A stretch of DNA of 64,000 nucleotides, taken from Clostridia bacterium. Its GTDB lineage: Bacteria; Bacillota; Clostridia; Christensenellales; Aristaeellaceae. The notes below the pieces were generated by a model that saw only the letters and a list, made by a program, of their open reading frames with translations, searched no databases and had not been told where the DNA came from. Below are positions 26,397 through 35,631 of the stretch, in pieces; position 1 is the stretch's first letter, and each line of letters opens with the position of its first letter. The position numbers and the translations under genes are program-made. The stretch lies in the NCBI GenBank assembly GCA_017484085.1, contig JAFUTW010000007.1, forward strand, positions 1 to 64,000, in the 5' to 3' direction.

Positions 26397-27677
26397 TCAG
26401 CCGCCTGTAATCAGCCGCATGACGCCGACGGAAACGGCAGGAACGTAGGTGACGAGGAACAAGACGCTGAAGAGCGCGATCATGAAGGGCACCAGCGCTT
26501 TGACGTTCTCCGAAAGCTTGTTCCCGCCGATTGCCGTCGCGGCAAACAGACAGACGCCGACAGGCGGCGTGGTCAGGCCGATGACCAGGTTCATGACGCA
26601 CACCAGGCCAAACTGAATGGGATCGACGCCCACCTGCGTGGCAACCTGCAGCAGCACCGGGAACAGGATCAGGATGGCCGCGATGGTCTCCATGAACATG
26701 CCCACGAAGACGAGGAACAGGTTGATCAGCAGCAGGATCAGGAACTTGTTGGTCGTAAGGCCCAGCATCGCGTCCGCGATCATGTTCGGGATGCGTTCCT
26801 TGGTCATGATATAAGCGAACACGTTGGCGAAGGCCACCAGCGCCATGATGGCCGCGGCGCTGGAGAGCGTCTGCTTCAGGCAGGCATAGAAGGACTTGAA
26901 CGTCATCTTCCTGTAGATGACGAAGCTGACGAAGGCGCCGTAAGCCACACAGACGATGGAGGCTTCGGTCGGCGTCATGACGCCGCCCATGATGCCGAAG
27001 AGGATGATGGCCGTCATGATGATGGCCCAGATCGCCTCTTTGCCCTCATGCACGATCTCCTTGAAGGAGAGCATCTTGTCCCGCTTGGGATAATTCTTCT
27101 TCTTGGCTTCCAGATAGCAGACGAGGCACATCGCGCCGCCCATGAGGATGCCCGGCACGATGCCGGCCATGAACATCTTGGAGACCGACAGGCCCGTCAT
27201 CGTCGCGGCGATGATCATGGGGACGGAAGGCGGGATGATGGGGCCCATGCAGGAGCTGGCCGCCGTAACGGCGACGGAGAAGGGCACATCGTACCCCTGG
27301 TTGACCATCATGGGGATCTCGATGCCGCCCAAAGCGACCGTATCGGCAAGCGCCGTGCCGGAAATGCCGGCGAAGACCATGGAGGCCAGGATGTTGGCAT
27401 AGGCCAGGCCGCCGCGCAGATGGCCGACCAGCGCATCCGCGAATCCCAGAAGCTTATCTGAGATGCCGCCCTGGTTCATGAGGTTGCCGGCCAGCGTGAA
27501 GCCCGGGATGCACAGCAGCGTGAAGCTGTCCATGCCCGCAAAGAAGCGCTGGGCAAACTGCACGATCGGCATATGCGCGCCGAGAAAGTACACACAGGAG
27601 GCGATGCCCAGGCTGAATGCCACGGGGACACCGACGGCCAGGCAGATGAGGAATGTGATAAACAGCGTCGATACCAT
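26397..27677 (-). CDS. dctM: TRAP transporter large permease subunit, DctM family (TRAP 2)
   Basis: 426 residues from the ATG at 27677, which follows GGGAGGT and lies one base after the dctQ stop; upstream in-frame codons belong to dctQ. About 12 membrane segments with family blocks GFTLAGNLMNQGGIS, GISGTALADTVALGG, PIIPPSVPMIIA, MTPTEASIVCVAYG and LTTPPVGVCLFAATA. It is the transport channel of the second TRAP system, which leads the hexuronate/aldonate operon. Confidence 0.95.
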   Translation of the reverse strand: MVSTLFITFLICLAVGVPVAFSLGIASCVYFLGAHMPIVQFAQRFFAGMDSFTLLCIPGFTLAGNLMNQGGISDKLLGFADALVGHLRGGLAYANILASMVFAGISGTALADTVALGGIEIPMMVNQGYDVPFSVAVTAASSCMGPIIPPSVPMIIAATMTGLSVSKMFMAGIVPGILMGGAMCLVCYLEAKKKNYPKRDKMLSFKEIVHEGKEAIWAIIMTAIILFGIMGGVMTPTEASIVCVAYGAFVSFVIYRKMTFKSFYACLKQTLSSAAAIMALVAFANVFAYIMTKERIPNMIADAMLGLTTNKFLILLLINLFLVFVGMFMETIAAILILFPVLLQVATQVGVDPIQFGLVCVMNLVIGLTTPPVGVCLFAATAIGGNKLSENVKALVPFMIALFSVLFLVTYVPAVSVGVMRLITGG

Positions 27678-27678
27678 A

Positions 27679-28236
27679 TCAGCCGACCTCCCTCTTAACT
27701 TCTTCCATCTCCAACTCCCACTCCGCTTTCTCGGGTGCAGTGTCATTGAAGCTGCAGAGCATCTGGATGATCCGCATGATCAGGCTGATGCACAGGAAGC
27801 CGAACAGGAGGATCTGCGAGAAGTAAATGTACTGCATGGGGATCTGCATCGCTGTGGATACCATGCGGAACTTGAGGAAAGCGATGCCGGGCACGGAGCG
27901 GAACAGGATGAACGCGCTGAGCACCAGCATGGCCAGTGTCACCAGCAGACGGATGACCTTGTTCAGCTTATGCAATCCTCTGGCTTCCAGCGTATCCTTC
28001 AGGAATTCCACGAAGACGAACTCATCCTTCAGCACGGCCACGCCGCAGCCGAAGGCAACCATGTAGATGAAGGTATACCGGGCGGCTTCCTCCGTCCAGG
28101 ACGGCGCGGAGGGCAGCAGATTGCGGCTGATGATCTGGATGAGGACGCAGACGCAGAAAGACAGATAGAAGACGCATCCGAATGCGCAGAGCACCTCGGT
28201 GTAGATTTTGACGAACTTATCAAAGCTTTTTTTCAT
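27679..28236 (-). CDS. dctQ: TRAP transporter small permease subunit, DctQ family (TRAP 2)
   Basis: 185 residues with four predicted helices. The characteristic ISRNLLPSAPSWTEEAARY and the following GCGVAVLKDEFVFVEFL are visible. An acidic C-terminal tail of about 25 residues ends just before dctM. It is coupled to dctM (1-base gap) and separated from dctP by an intercistronic hairpin. Confidence 0.94.
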   Translation of the reverse strand: MKKSFDKFVKIYTEVLCAFGCVFYLSFCVCVLIQIISRNLLPSAPSWTEEAARYTFIYMVAFGCGVAVLKDEFVFVEFLKDTLEARGLHKLNKVIRLLVTLAMLVLSAFILFRSVPGIAFLKFRMVSTAMQIPMQYIYFSQILLFGFLCISLIMRIIQMLCSFNDTAPEKAEWELEMEEVKREVG

Positions 28237-28259
28237 ATGCTTTCCCTCTTACGGAAAGA

Positions 28260-28282
28260 GCCGGCGGAAAGCGCCGGCTCCG
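28260..28282 (-). terminator. Intercistronic hairpin after dctP of TRAP 2
   Basis: A perfect 9-bp stem GAGCCGGCG/CGCCGGCTC (28260-28268 with 28274-28282) with a GAAAG loop and only a short T stretch. It resembles the hairpins after the two other binding-protein genes in the window. Confidence 0.6.
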
Positions 28283-28304
28283 ATGCGTTTTTTGCGGGGG
28301 AGTC

Positions 28305-29276
28305 TTACTCGGCCAGCGCGGCAATCTCGTCGTAGAGTGCCTTCTGGCTGTCGGTCAGGGTGGGCAGAACGCCGGCGATCATGGCATCGGCGAATTCCTT
28401 CTGATCCACGTCAACAAACTCCATGCCCTCTTCCTGGAGCAGCTTCTCAAAGGCGACCTCGTTCTCGAGGAAGAGCTTGTGCTCCTCTTCCTGCGCATAC
28501 TTGCCGCCCTCAAGGACGACCTGCTGCAGATCCTCGGGCAGCGCATCGAACTGCGCCTTGCCCATCGCGATGTACACCCATGCGCGCAGGTGAGCCGTCT
28601 TGATCAGGTACTTCTGCACCTCATAGAAGCTCTGGTTCTGGATGAAGGCGTACGGATTCTCCTGCGCCTCGATCGTGCCCTGCTGCAGGGAGGTGAAGAC
28701 CTCGGCGAGGGCCATCGGGGTGGGCTTGGCACCGAGCGCCTCGAAAGCCGCGACGGTCATCGGGGACTGCGGGGTACGGATGAGGAGGTTCTGGCAGTCG
28801 GCGACCTTCTCGATCTTGCGGTTGGAGGTGATGTAGCGCGGGCCGCGGGTGAAATAGCCGATGACCTTGAGGCCGGCCTTTTCCATCAGCTCTTCAAACT
28901 TCCTGCCGGGCTCGCCGGTCAGGACCTTCTCCATATGCTCATCGGACTGGATGAGGTACGGCATGCCGATCATGCCCAGATCAGGCTCATAGGTCTGCAT
29001 GGACTCACCGGTGTAGGTGATGTCGCAGCCGGACTGCATGAGGATAGAGGTGATCTGGTCGATTTCCGTGCCGAGCTGGGAGTTCGGATAGACCTCGACG
29101 GCGATCCTGCCCTCGGAGTGCTCTTCGACGTACTCTTTGAAAGCAAGCGCCGCCTGGTGCCAGGAGTCGCTCTCCGCCTGGATGTGGCCGAGGGCGAGGT
29201 TGTACTCAGCCGCAAAAGCCGTGCAGGCCATCGCGAGCAACGCGAGTGTCAGGACCAGGGTCAGCAGTTTCTTCAT
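28305..29276 (-). CDS. dctP: TRAP transporter solute-binding protein, DctP family (TRAP 2)
   Basis: 323 residues. The N-terminal KKLLTLVLTLALLAMAC ends in a region with a cysteine at 18 but a poor lipobox (AMAC); type I cleavage after AFA is as likely. Mature part: AFKEYVEEHSEGRIAVEVYPN, SQLGTEIDQITSILM, the ligand arginine in NLLIRTPQSPMTV, and SLQQGTIEAQENP. The genomic setting with UxuA, UxuB and a zinc dehydrogenase suggests a uronate or aldonate ligand. It is the first gene of its operon, with a good promoter at 29317-29345. Confidence 0.95.
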   Translation of the reverse strand: MKKLLTLVLTLALLAMACTAFAAEYNLALGHIQAESDSWHQAALAFKEYVEEHSEGRIAVEVYPNSQLGTEIDQITSILMQSGCDITYTGESMQTYEPDLGMIGMPYLIQSDEHMEKVLTGEPGRKFEELMEKAGLKVIGYFTRGPRYITSNRKIEKVADCQNLLIRTPQSPMTVAAFEALGAKPTPMALAEVFTSLQQGTIEAQENPYAFIQNQSFYEVQKYLIKTAHLRAWVYIAMGKAQFDALPEDLQQVVLEGGKYAQEEEHKLFLENEVAFEKLLQEEGMEFVDVDQKEFADAMIAGVLPTLTDSQKALYDEIAALAE

Positions 29277-29316
29277 GTAGAAATACCTCCTTCTAAATTT
29301 ATATTAGGCTATTTAT

Positions 29317-29345
29317 ATAATACTATATATGTAACTATCTGTCCA
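29317..29345 (-). promoter_or_regulatory. Promoter of the TRAP 2 / hexuronate operon
   Basis: On the minus strand TGGACA (29340-29345), a 17-base spacer and TATTAT (29317-29322) in an AT-rich island; AGAAGGAGG precedes the dctP start. Confidence 0.65.
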
Positions 29346-29413
29346 GCCTCTTTCATTCGAAAGAAGGCGCCGAAATATATATAAAATTCCTAAATTCCTC
29401 CCATTTTATTAAG

Positions 29414-29446
29414 GAATGCCGCCGCGCTGTCTGCGCGGCGGCATTC
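29414..29446 (-). terminator. Hairpin after the DUF1667 fusion gene
   Basis: A perfect 14-bp stem GAATGCCGCCGCGC with its complement (29414-29427 with 29433-29446) and a 5-base loop; the minus-strand tail is TTAATAAAA. Confidence 0.75.
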
Positions 29447-29477
29447 TTTGTGTTTTGTAGACATCTGTGCGCCTGTT

Positions 29478-30566
29478 TCAGCTTCCGCTCTTCGGCCGGA
29501 TCCGCACGACGCACCCGTTCAGCTGCCGTGAAACCGCCGCAGGATCAAGGCTTCCCTCCGGCTCTGCCATGCAGTGCTGTAGATGCGCCAGCAGCCCTTT
29601 GGTATCGAAGACCTCCGCCTCATGCTCCGTCTTTACGCTGACCGTTTGGCTGGTAAAGACAGCGACGACGCGCAGCGGCACATCCTTCATGCCGTTTTCA
29701 TCCATCACGGCGCGTGCGATCGCGTGCTGGGCTGCGTTGCCCGCAACGGGATCGGGGATTTCCCTGTCCGAACCGTTCATGTGCTGATTCCACTTGCCCT
29801 GCTGCTCCGTGATCGTCCCGCCGAAGCCGAAGCAGTTGATGCCGATGACCTCGCTTTTCGTTACCACGAAGGCGACGAGATTCGCCGTCCTGCCGCCGTG
29901 CTGCACCGTGCCCGGATAAACCAGTCCGGCCTTTGTCCGCCGGGCAAAGATCATCAGGGTCGATACCAGGCTTGACAGATCCTGGCTCCTGCCGTTTCTC
30001 TGCCAGGGCTCTCGCTTTTTCTGCCTGGCAGCCTCGGCATAGTCGCGCTTACCCAGCCGCCCAAAAAGCATCCGTGTGACGTCGCTCCACTCCAGCCCGT
30101 AGCGTCGCATCAGCATGGGGATGAGGAAGATGAGCAGGATGGCGAGGATAAACGGCAGGATGTTTTCAAAGGTAAAGCCTGCGCTTGTGCCCTCCATGCT
30201 GTATGCCTCCGCCGCGGCGACGTCCTTCGTGGCGATGACGTCGCTGTCCGTCCCCAGGATGCCCGCGATGACGACGTCCCCGGCGCGCACCGGGGCCTTC
30301 AGCACCCGGGCATGGATCTCGCGCACCGCATCCATGATCCGCACCTTCGGGATGGGGCGGGTCAAGCGCACGCTGCACAGATCCGCCTCGCCTCCGAAAA
30401 CGCGCACGGAAGTGGCGATGGTGCGCTGCGGGTCGGTCATCTCCTGCAGGACATAGGTTTTGCCGCGCGGGCAGCTCTCTCCCGAAACGCGGTATGCTTC
30501 CCCTTCCTGCTCCACGGTGATCTCGCACCCGTTGGGGCAGACGATGCAGGTAAACGTCTTACGCAT
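29478..30566 (-). CDS. DUF1667 fused to a membrane segment and a NERD-like domain
   Basis: 362 residues. Residues 1 to about 118 are a complete DUF1667 domain with CxxCPNGC (C7, C10, C14) and C32 in SCPRG, ending GTDSDVIATKDV. Alone this is the usual protein of about 120 residues found with GlpA-like and disulfide-reductase-like flavoenzymes. Here a hydrophobic segment (about 134-152) and a basic linker follow, then about 215-330 with a pattern like the nuclease-related NERD fold (HGGRTANLVAFVVTKSEVIG, GTITE, KWNQH, IPDPVAGNAAQ). The acidic and lysine residues expected for a NERD active site appear replaced (N229; N244 with C245 and F246). The gene overlaps the preceding flavoprotein gene by 8 bases. 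Function of the C-terminal half is unknown. Confidence 0.88.
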   Translation of the reverse strand: MRKTFTCIVCPNGCEITVEQEGEAYRVSGESCPRGKTYVLQEMTDPQRTIATSVRVFGGEADLCSVRLTRPIPKVRIMDAVREIHARVLKAPVRAGDVVIAGILGTDSDVIATKDVAAAEAYSMEGTSAGFTFENILPFILAILLIFLIPMLMRRYGLEWSDVTRMLFGRLGKRDYAEAARQKKREPWQRNGRSQDLSSLVSTLMIFARRTKAGLVYPGTVQHGGRTANLVAFVVTKSEVIGINCFGFGGTITEQQGKWNQHMNGSDREIPDPVAGNAAQHAIARAVMDENGMKDVPLRVVAVFTSQTVSVKTEHEAEVFDTKGLLAHLQHCMAEPEGSLDPAAVSRQLNGCVVRIRPKSGS

Positions 30567-31785
30567 CGACTCGCACCTCCACTTCTCCCGCTCCCTGCTG
30601 CGGCGTGACCTGCATGCGGATCATCTCCGCGGGGAGCGCCTTCTTCATCCGCTTTTTACCGATGACAGCACCGCCCTGGCAGGCGACGACCGTCACGTCC
30701 TTCATGGGTGCGGTGACGCGCAGGGACAGGGTGAACGCCTCCCCGCCCGTGATGCGCTGGGGCACGGTGTAGCGCACGCCTGTGCCGCAGCGCACATCAA
30801 TCGTCCCGCCGTCAAAGCCCTCCGAGAGGTAGCGGGCGACCGCCTTTGCCAGCGCCTCCGCCTCCTGCGAGACGAAGTCCACGAGGTCATGCACATGCAG
30901 CACGTTGCCCGCGGCAAACACGCCGGGCACGGTGGTCTCGTAGTGCTCGTCCACCAGTGCGCCCTTTGTCTTCGGGTCGAGCTGCACGCCCGCGTTCAGC
31001 GAAAGCTCGTTTTCCGGGATGAGGCCGACGGAGAGGATCAGCGTGTCACAGCTGTGGTACTCCTCCGTGCCGGGGATCGGCCGCAGATGCTCATCCACCT
31101 TTGAGATGGTGACGCCCTCCAGCCGCCTGTCGCCGTGGATGCAGGTGACCGTGTGCGACAGGTAGAGCGGGATGCCGTAATCATCCAGGCACTGCAGCAC
31201 GTTGCGCGGCAGACCGGACGGGTACGGCAGCACCTCATACACCGCCTGCACCTTGGCGCCCTCCAGCGTCAGCCGCCTGGCCATGATCATGCCGATGTCG
31301 CCCGAACCCAGGATGATGACGTTTTTTGCCGGCATCCGGTTGTAGATGTTGATGTACGCCTGCGCCACGCCCGCCGTATAGACGCCCGCCGGGCGCTCGC
31401 CCGGGATGGCCAGCGCGCCGCGCGTCCGCTCCCGGCAGCCCATGGTCAGCACGACCGCGCGCGGCGCATAGACCTTCAGGCCCTCCCGCGTCACGACCGT
31501 CACCTTCCGGTCCTCCGTGATCTCCGTCACCGCGGCGTCCGTAGAATAAGGGATGCCGAGCTCCTTCACCCTGCAGATAAAGCGGGCAGCGTATTCCGGG
31601 CCGCTCAGGCTCTCGCCGAAGCGGGTGAGGCCGAAGCCGTCGTGGATGCACTGGCGCAGGATGCCGCCCAGCGTCTTCTCACGTTCCACGATGAGGATGT
31701 CATGCACACCGGCCTCGTACAGCCGCACCGCCGCCGCAAGGCCCGCCGGCCCGCCGCCGACGATCAGGACGTCAAGCTTCTCCAT
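30559..31785 (-). CDS. FAD-dependent pyridine-nucleotide disulfide-reductase-type oxidoreductase
   Basis: 408 residues. The N-terminal FAD motif GGGPAGLAAAVRLYEAG, the second dinucleotide fold ILGSGDIGMIMARRL and GVFAAGNVLHVHDLVD near the C-terminal part identify the family. No CxxC redox pair is evident near the FAD fold, but CIHDGFGLTRFG fits the GlpA-associated group. This is the middle member of the widespread trio GlpA-like dehydrogenase, thioredoxin-reductase-like flavoprotein, DUF1667 protein, thought to move electrons from a glycerol-3-phosphate or hydroxyacid dehydrogenase. The gene overlaps both neighbours by a few bases. Confidence 0.92.
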   Translation of the reverse strand: MEKLDVLIVGGGPAGLAAAVRLYEAGVHDILIVEREKTLGGILRQCIHDGFGLTRFGESLSGPEYAARFICRVKELGIPYSTDAAVTEITEDRKVTVVTREGLKVYAPRAVVLTMGCRERTRGALAIPGERPAGVYTAGVAQAYINIYNRMPAKNVIILGSGDIGMIMARRLTLEGAKVQAVYEVLPYPSGLPRNVLQCLDDYGIPLYLSHTVTCIHGDRRLEGVTISKVDEHLRPIPGTEEYHSCDTLILSVGLIPENELSLNAGVQLDPKTKGALVDEHYETTVPGVFAAGNVLHVHDLVDFVSQEAEALAKAVARYLSEGFDGGTIDVRCGTGVRYTVPQRITGGEAFTLSLRVTAPMKDVTVVACQGGAVIGKKRMKKALPAEMIRMQVTPQQGAGEVEVRVDA

Positions 31786-33244
31786 GGTACGCCTCCTCCC
31801 TCACCAGTCCGTAAAGCATCTGCGAGCCCTCGCGCGCATAGGTGATCTCCTGCGGGGCAAGGCCGCATTCCTCCTCCAGCATCCTCGTGATGCGCATCTG
31901 GCAGTACCCGCCCTGGCAGCGGCCCATCATGGCGCGCGTCCTGTATTTGACGCCGGTCACCGTGTGCACGCCGAGCGGATTGTGGATCGCCTGCAGGATC
32001 TCCGCGCGCGTCACCTTCTGGCAGCGGCAGATGAGCTCGCCGTAATCCGGGTTTTCACGGATGGCCTGCGCCTGCTCCTCCGCCGTCATCTCCGCAAAGC
32101 GGCGCGTCCCCTTGCGGATGGGGTCGAAGTCCGCGTTTTCCGGGAAGGCTTCGCGCTCCCGCATCATGCCGATGACGTGCCGCGCGATCGCGACGGAAGC
32201 GGTGAGGCCCGGGGACTCGATGCCCACCAGGTTCACAGCCCGCGGCGCCACGTCGTCCACGATCTCCATCTTGAAATCCTGGATGCGCCCCTCGTCATCC
32301 GCCCACTTGGGCAGGATGCCCGAGTAGGTGCGGATGTAGTCGCCCTTCGTAAAGTGCGGCCAGATGTCCATCGCCGCTTTATAGAGGAAATCGAGGTTCT
32401 TCTGCTCCACGCCGTAGTACGCGCTGTTCTCCGTGTCCTCCGCCGTCGGTCCCAGCAGCAGGTTGCCGTCCGTCGTCACCGTCACGTGGATGCCCATGTA
32501 GGTGTTGCTCGGCACCGTGTAGATCGGCATGGGCACCTCGCGCCCCAGCCGCTGATCCAGCAGGATGTAATCGTCCTTGGAGTAGATGACGCGGTAGCCC
32601 CTCAGGCCCAGCATGTCGGAGATCTTTCCGCACGCGAGGCCGGCGCTGTTGACCACCCAGCGCGCTGCAAAGGTATCCCGCGGGGTCTCTATCACATAGC
32701 GGTCTTCCTCCCTGCGGATCCCGGTGACCTCCTGCCCGAAGAAGAAGCTCACCCCGTTCCGGGCGGCGTTTTCCGCCAGGGCAATCGTCATCTGGAAGGG
32801 ATCCAGAATGCCGCTGTTCTCCGAGAGCATCGCGAAGTTGCCGATGACGCCGGGGATGCGCCTGTGCAGCTCCTCGCCGTCGATCATCGTGAGCCCCTTC
32901 GCGCCGATGGCCTCACCCTGCCGGATGACCTCCAGCAGGCGGTCATAATCCTCCTGTGTATTGCCCACGAGCACCTTGCCGCACCGCTTGAAGGGGAAGG
33001 ACAGCTCCTGGGCCACGTCGCCCATGATCCGGTTCCCCTCCAGGCAGAGCTTCGCCTTCCAGCTGCCCACATCGTAAGCAAAGCCGCCGTGGCAAACGCC
33101 GGTATTGCGCCCGCTGGTCTCGTACCCCACGTCCAGGTTCTTTTCCAGCAGGGCGATCTTCAGCCGGTACCGGCTGAGTTCTCTTGCGATGGCGCAGCCG
33201 ACCACGCCGCCGCCGATGATGATGACGTCAAAAACCTCTTTCAC
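31772..33244 (-). CDS. glpA: GlpA-like FAD-dependent dehydrogenase with C-terminal BFD-type iron-sulfur domain
   Basis: 490 residues. Residues about 1-370 form a DAO-type FAD domain (IIIGGGVVGCAIARELSRY, TSGRNTGVCHGGFAYD, WVVNSAGLACGKISDM and VGIESPGLTASVAIARHV). Residues about 405-470 are a BFD-like [2Fe-2S] domain with CRCQK and later GRCQGGYCQMR. This is the architecture of anaerobic glycerol-3-phosphate dehydrogenase subunit A. L-2-hydroxyacid oxidases such as LhgO share the first domain, so glycerol-3-phosphate is likely but not certain. First gene of the trio; no glycerol kinase or GlpF is nearby. Confidence 0.92.
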   Translation of the reverse strand: MKEVFDVIIIGGGVVGCAIARELSRYRLKIALLEKNLDVGYETSGRNTGVCHGGFAYDVGSWKAKLCLEGNRIMGDVAQELSFPFKRCGKVLVGNTQEDYDRLLEVIRQGEAIGAKGLTMIDGEELHRRIPGVIGNFAMLSENSGILDPFQMTIALAENAARNGVSFFFGQEVTGIRREEDRYVIETPRDTFAARWVVNSAGLACGKISDMLGLRGYRVIYSKDDYILLDQRLGREVPMPIYTVPSNTYMGIHVTVTTDGNLLLGPTAEDTENSAYYGVEQKNLDFLYKAAMDIWPHFTKGDYIRTYSGILPKWADDEGRIQDFKMEIVDDVAPRAVNLVGIESPGLTASVAIARHVIGMMREREAFPENADFDPIRKGTRRFAEMTAEEQAQAIRENPDYGELICRCQKVTRAEILQAIHNPLGVHTVTGVKYRTRAMMGRCQGGYCQMRITRMLEEECGLAPQEITYAREGSQMLYGLVREEAYHGEA

Positions 33245-33364
33245 GGCAAACCATCCTCCCCGTGCGCTTCTCCTTTTGCTCCCTGTGCTGCATGCCTTTG
33301 CCTGAATCCGTTATCTTATTCTTGTTATTTATACTAACATGCCACCTGTAAGAATGCAATCATG

Positions 33365-33398
33365 AAAAATCCGGCAGCCTCCACGCGGAGGCTGCCGG
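33365..33398 (-). terminator. Terminator after the GH65 gene
   Basis: A perfect 12-bp stem (33371-33382 with 33387-33398, ACGC loop) is followed by TTTTT on the minus strand. The stretch 33245-33364 shows no gene. Confidence 0.88.
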
Positions 33399-33402
33399 AA
33401 CC

Positions 33403-35631
33403 TTATTCAGCTTTGATCAGCAATACCGAGTTCTGTCCCATCCGCACCTCCAGCGGTTCTCCCGCCGTCAGCTCCAGCCTCGTTTCGCCGGCGCTGACCG
33501 TCAGACGGAGGCTGCGGCCTCTAAAGGCAAAGGGCAGCGAATAGCCCTCCCAGCCCTCCGGCAGGACGGGGTCGACGGACAGGCCGTCCGCCTCGGCGCG
33601 GATGCCCGCAAAGCCGCGCAGCATCGCCAGGTACGCGCCGCCCAGGCTCGCCGTGTGCAGGCCGTCTTTCGTGTTGCCGTGCGAATCCAGCAGGTCCAGG
33701 GTGGCCGTCGCCTCAAAGCCCTCGCGCGCCCGCGCGAGGTCGCCCAGCCTGGCCGCCTGCGTGGCAAAGACGCAGACGGACAGCGAGGAGTCGTGCGTGG
33801 TCACGGCGTCGTAGTAATCGTAGCTCTTCTTCTGGGTCCCGATATCGGCCGTATCCGGGAACAGCAGGTGCGCCAGCACCGTATCCGCCTGCTTGCAGAT
33901 CTGGTGCCGGTAGAGGAACAGCGGATGGTAGTGCAGCAGCAGCGGGAAATCCGTCTTGGGCAGGGCTTTCCAGTCCAGTGGCTTCTTCTGCAGGAAGGAA
34001 TCGTCCTGCGGCGAGATGCCCAGGCGCTCATCCCTCGGCAGGCGCATGGCCTGCGCCGCCGTCAGGAAGGCTTCTTCCTCCTCACCCGTCACGCCGGTGG
34101 CCCCCAGCACCGTCTGTTCCAGTCCGGCCTCGCGCAGCGTGCGCAGCACCTCCGCCGCGCCGCGCAGGTTGTACTGCGCCGCCGCGTTGGTGTAGAAGTT
34201 GTTGTTCACGCAGCAGGTGTATTCGTCCGGCCCCGTCACGCAGTCGATGCGGAACTCGCCGTCCTGCATGTGGCCCAGTTCCAGCCACATGCGCGCCGTC
34301 TCCACCAGCACCTCCGCGCCCATCTCCGCCATAAAGGCGAGATCGCCTGTCACATACCAGTACTGCAGGAAGGCGTACGCGATGTCCGCGTCGATGTGGT
34401 ACTGCGCCGTCCCGGCCGGGAAGAATGCGGAGCACTCTCCCCCGCTGATGGTGCGCCACGGGAACAGAGCGCCCTTCGCCATGCCCAGCGTGCGCGCGTT
34501 CTCCCGCGCCGCGGGCAGCAGGCGCCAGCGGTAGGTCAGCATGCCGCGCGCCTTCTCCGGCTGCGTCCACAGGAAGAAGGGGAACACGTAAACCTCGCTG
34601 TCCCAGAAGACGTGGCCTTCGTATCCCTCGCCGCTCAGCCCCTTGGCAGCCACGCTGCTGACGCCGTCGTAGCCCGTGGACTGCAGCAGCTGGTAGAGAT
34701 CGTAGGTCAGCGCCTGCGGCAGGGGTTCCGGCGCGCAAAGCTGCGGTATCGCCCGCTCCTGCCAGGCAGCCAGGAACTTCTTCTGCCTGCGGATCAGCTC
34801 GTTGCCGCCCAGCGTCCGCACCTCGCGCATCACGCGGCGCGCTTCCTCCGCAGGGTCTCCGCAGCGCAGGCTGTCCGTGTAAACCACCAGCTTGTTCAGC
34901 TTGACGCACTCGCCCGGGCGCAGCCGCCCTTCGTAGTGTCCGGCGAACAGGGCGCCTTCGCCTTCCCAGCCGCCGGGCAGGCTGCATCCCTGCATGGCGC
35001 GGCAGGCGACGGTGAGGCCGGAGCGCAGCGTGCGGCAGACGACCATCGCCTCGTCCTCCTCGATCGAAGAGGAGACGAGCGTAAGGCACCGCAGCGGCTC
35101 AGCGGCCACCCTGGGGTCGTCGGCGTTCGCGTAATTGGTCACGTCCCCGTTCAGCGTGCTTTCGATGGCGATCGTCCCGTCGTAATCGACGGACTCCACG
35201 CGCAGGCGCAGCAGAAAGAGGTTCGGGATCTCGAAGCTCGCCATGCGGGTGAAGATGACGCGCACCGCGCCGTCCGGGTGCATCCAGACGGAGGAGCGCA
35301 CGGCAAGCCCCGTTTCGGTATCCACCGTCTGCTCCCTGTCCGCCGTCTCATCGGAGAGCATAGCGTAAGATTTGCCGTTCAGTGTGAGGCGGATGGTCTG
35401 GGCGTCCGGCACGTTGGCGATCGTCTGCTTGGTCTCCGGAAAGCCGAAGAGCTTTTCCCCGTGATGGATATCGACGATTTCGTGGAAGGCGTTGATGTAC
35501 GCGCCCCGGATGCTGCCCGGCACATGGCCCTCCTCCGGCGCGTTGCGCACGCCCAGATATCCGTTTGCCGTGTGAAACAGCGTTTCGATCTGCGCGATGT
35601 TGTCCCGGTTCCACGTCCTCGTGATCTTCAT
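33403..35631 (-). CDS. GH65 glycoside phosphorylase (kojibiose/nigerose/maltose/trehalose phosphorylase type)
   Basis: 742 residues from the ATG at 35631, which has GGAGGAC upstream; the in-frame TTG at 35646 lies inside that site. The N-terminal beta-super-sandwich (MKITRTWNRD, FHTANGYLGVRN) leads to the (alpha/alpha)6 barrel with GHVFWDSEVYVFPFF, the catalytic acid Glu470 in VTGPDEYT, and a phosphate-binding KQ in ICKQADTV. Family members phosphorolyse alpha-linked glucose disaccharides to beta-glucose-1-phosphate. Which linkage is used cannot be decided by eye. A beta-phosphoglucomutase gene, the usual partner, is not in the window. The ABC importer at 39701-42840 may bring the substrate. 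Confidence 0.95.
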   Translation of the reverse strand: MKITRTWNRDNIAQIETLFHTANGYLGVRNAPEEGHVPGSIRGAYINAFHEIVDIHHGEKLFGFPETKQTIANVPDAQTIRLTLNGKSYAMLSDETADREQTVDTETGLAVRSSVWMHPDGAVRVIFTRMASFEIPNLFLLRLRVESVDYDGTIAIESTLNGDVTNYANADDPRVAAEPLRCLTLVSSSIEEDEAMVVCRTLRSGLTVACRAMQGCSLPGGWEGEGALFAGHYEGRLRPGECVKLNKLVVYTDSLRCGDPAEEARRVMREVRTLGGNELIRRQKKFLAAWQERAIPQLCAPEPLPQALTYDLYQLLQSTGYDGVSSVAAKGLSGEGYEGHVFWDSEVYVFPFFLWTQPEKARGMLTYRWRLLPAARENARTLGMAKGALFPWRTISGGECSAFFPAGTAQYHIDADIAYAFLQYWYVTGDLAFMAEMGAEVLVETARMWLELGHMQDGEFRIDCVTGPDEYTCCVNNNFYTNAAAQYNLRGAAEVLRTLREAGLEQTVLGATGVTGEEEEAFLTAAQAMRLPRDERLGISPQDDSFLQKKPLDWKALPKTDFPLLLHYHPLFLYRHQICKQADTVLAHLLFPDTADIGTQKKSYDYYDAVTTHDSSLSVCVFATQAARLGDLARAREGFEATATLDLLDSHGNTKDGLHTASLGGAYLAMLRGFAGIRAEADGLSVDPVLPEGWEGYSLPFAFRGRSLRLTVSAGETRLELTAGEPLEVRMGQNSVLLIKAE

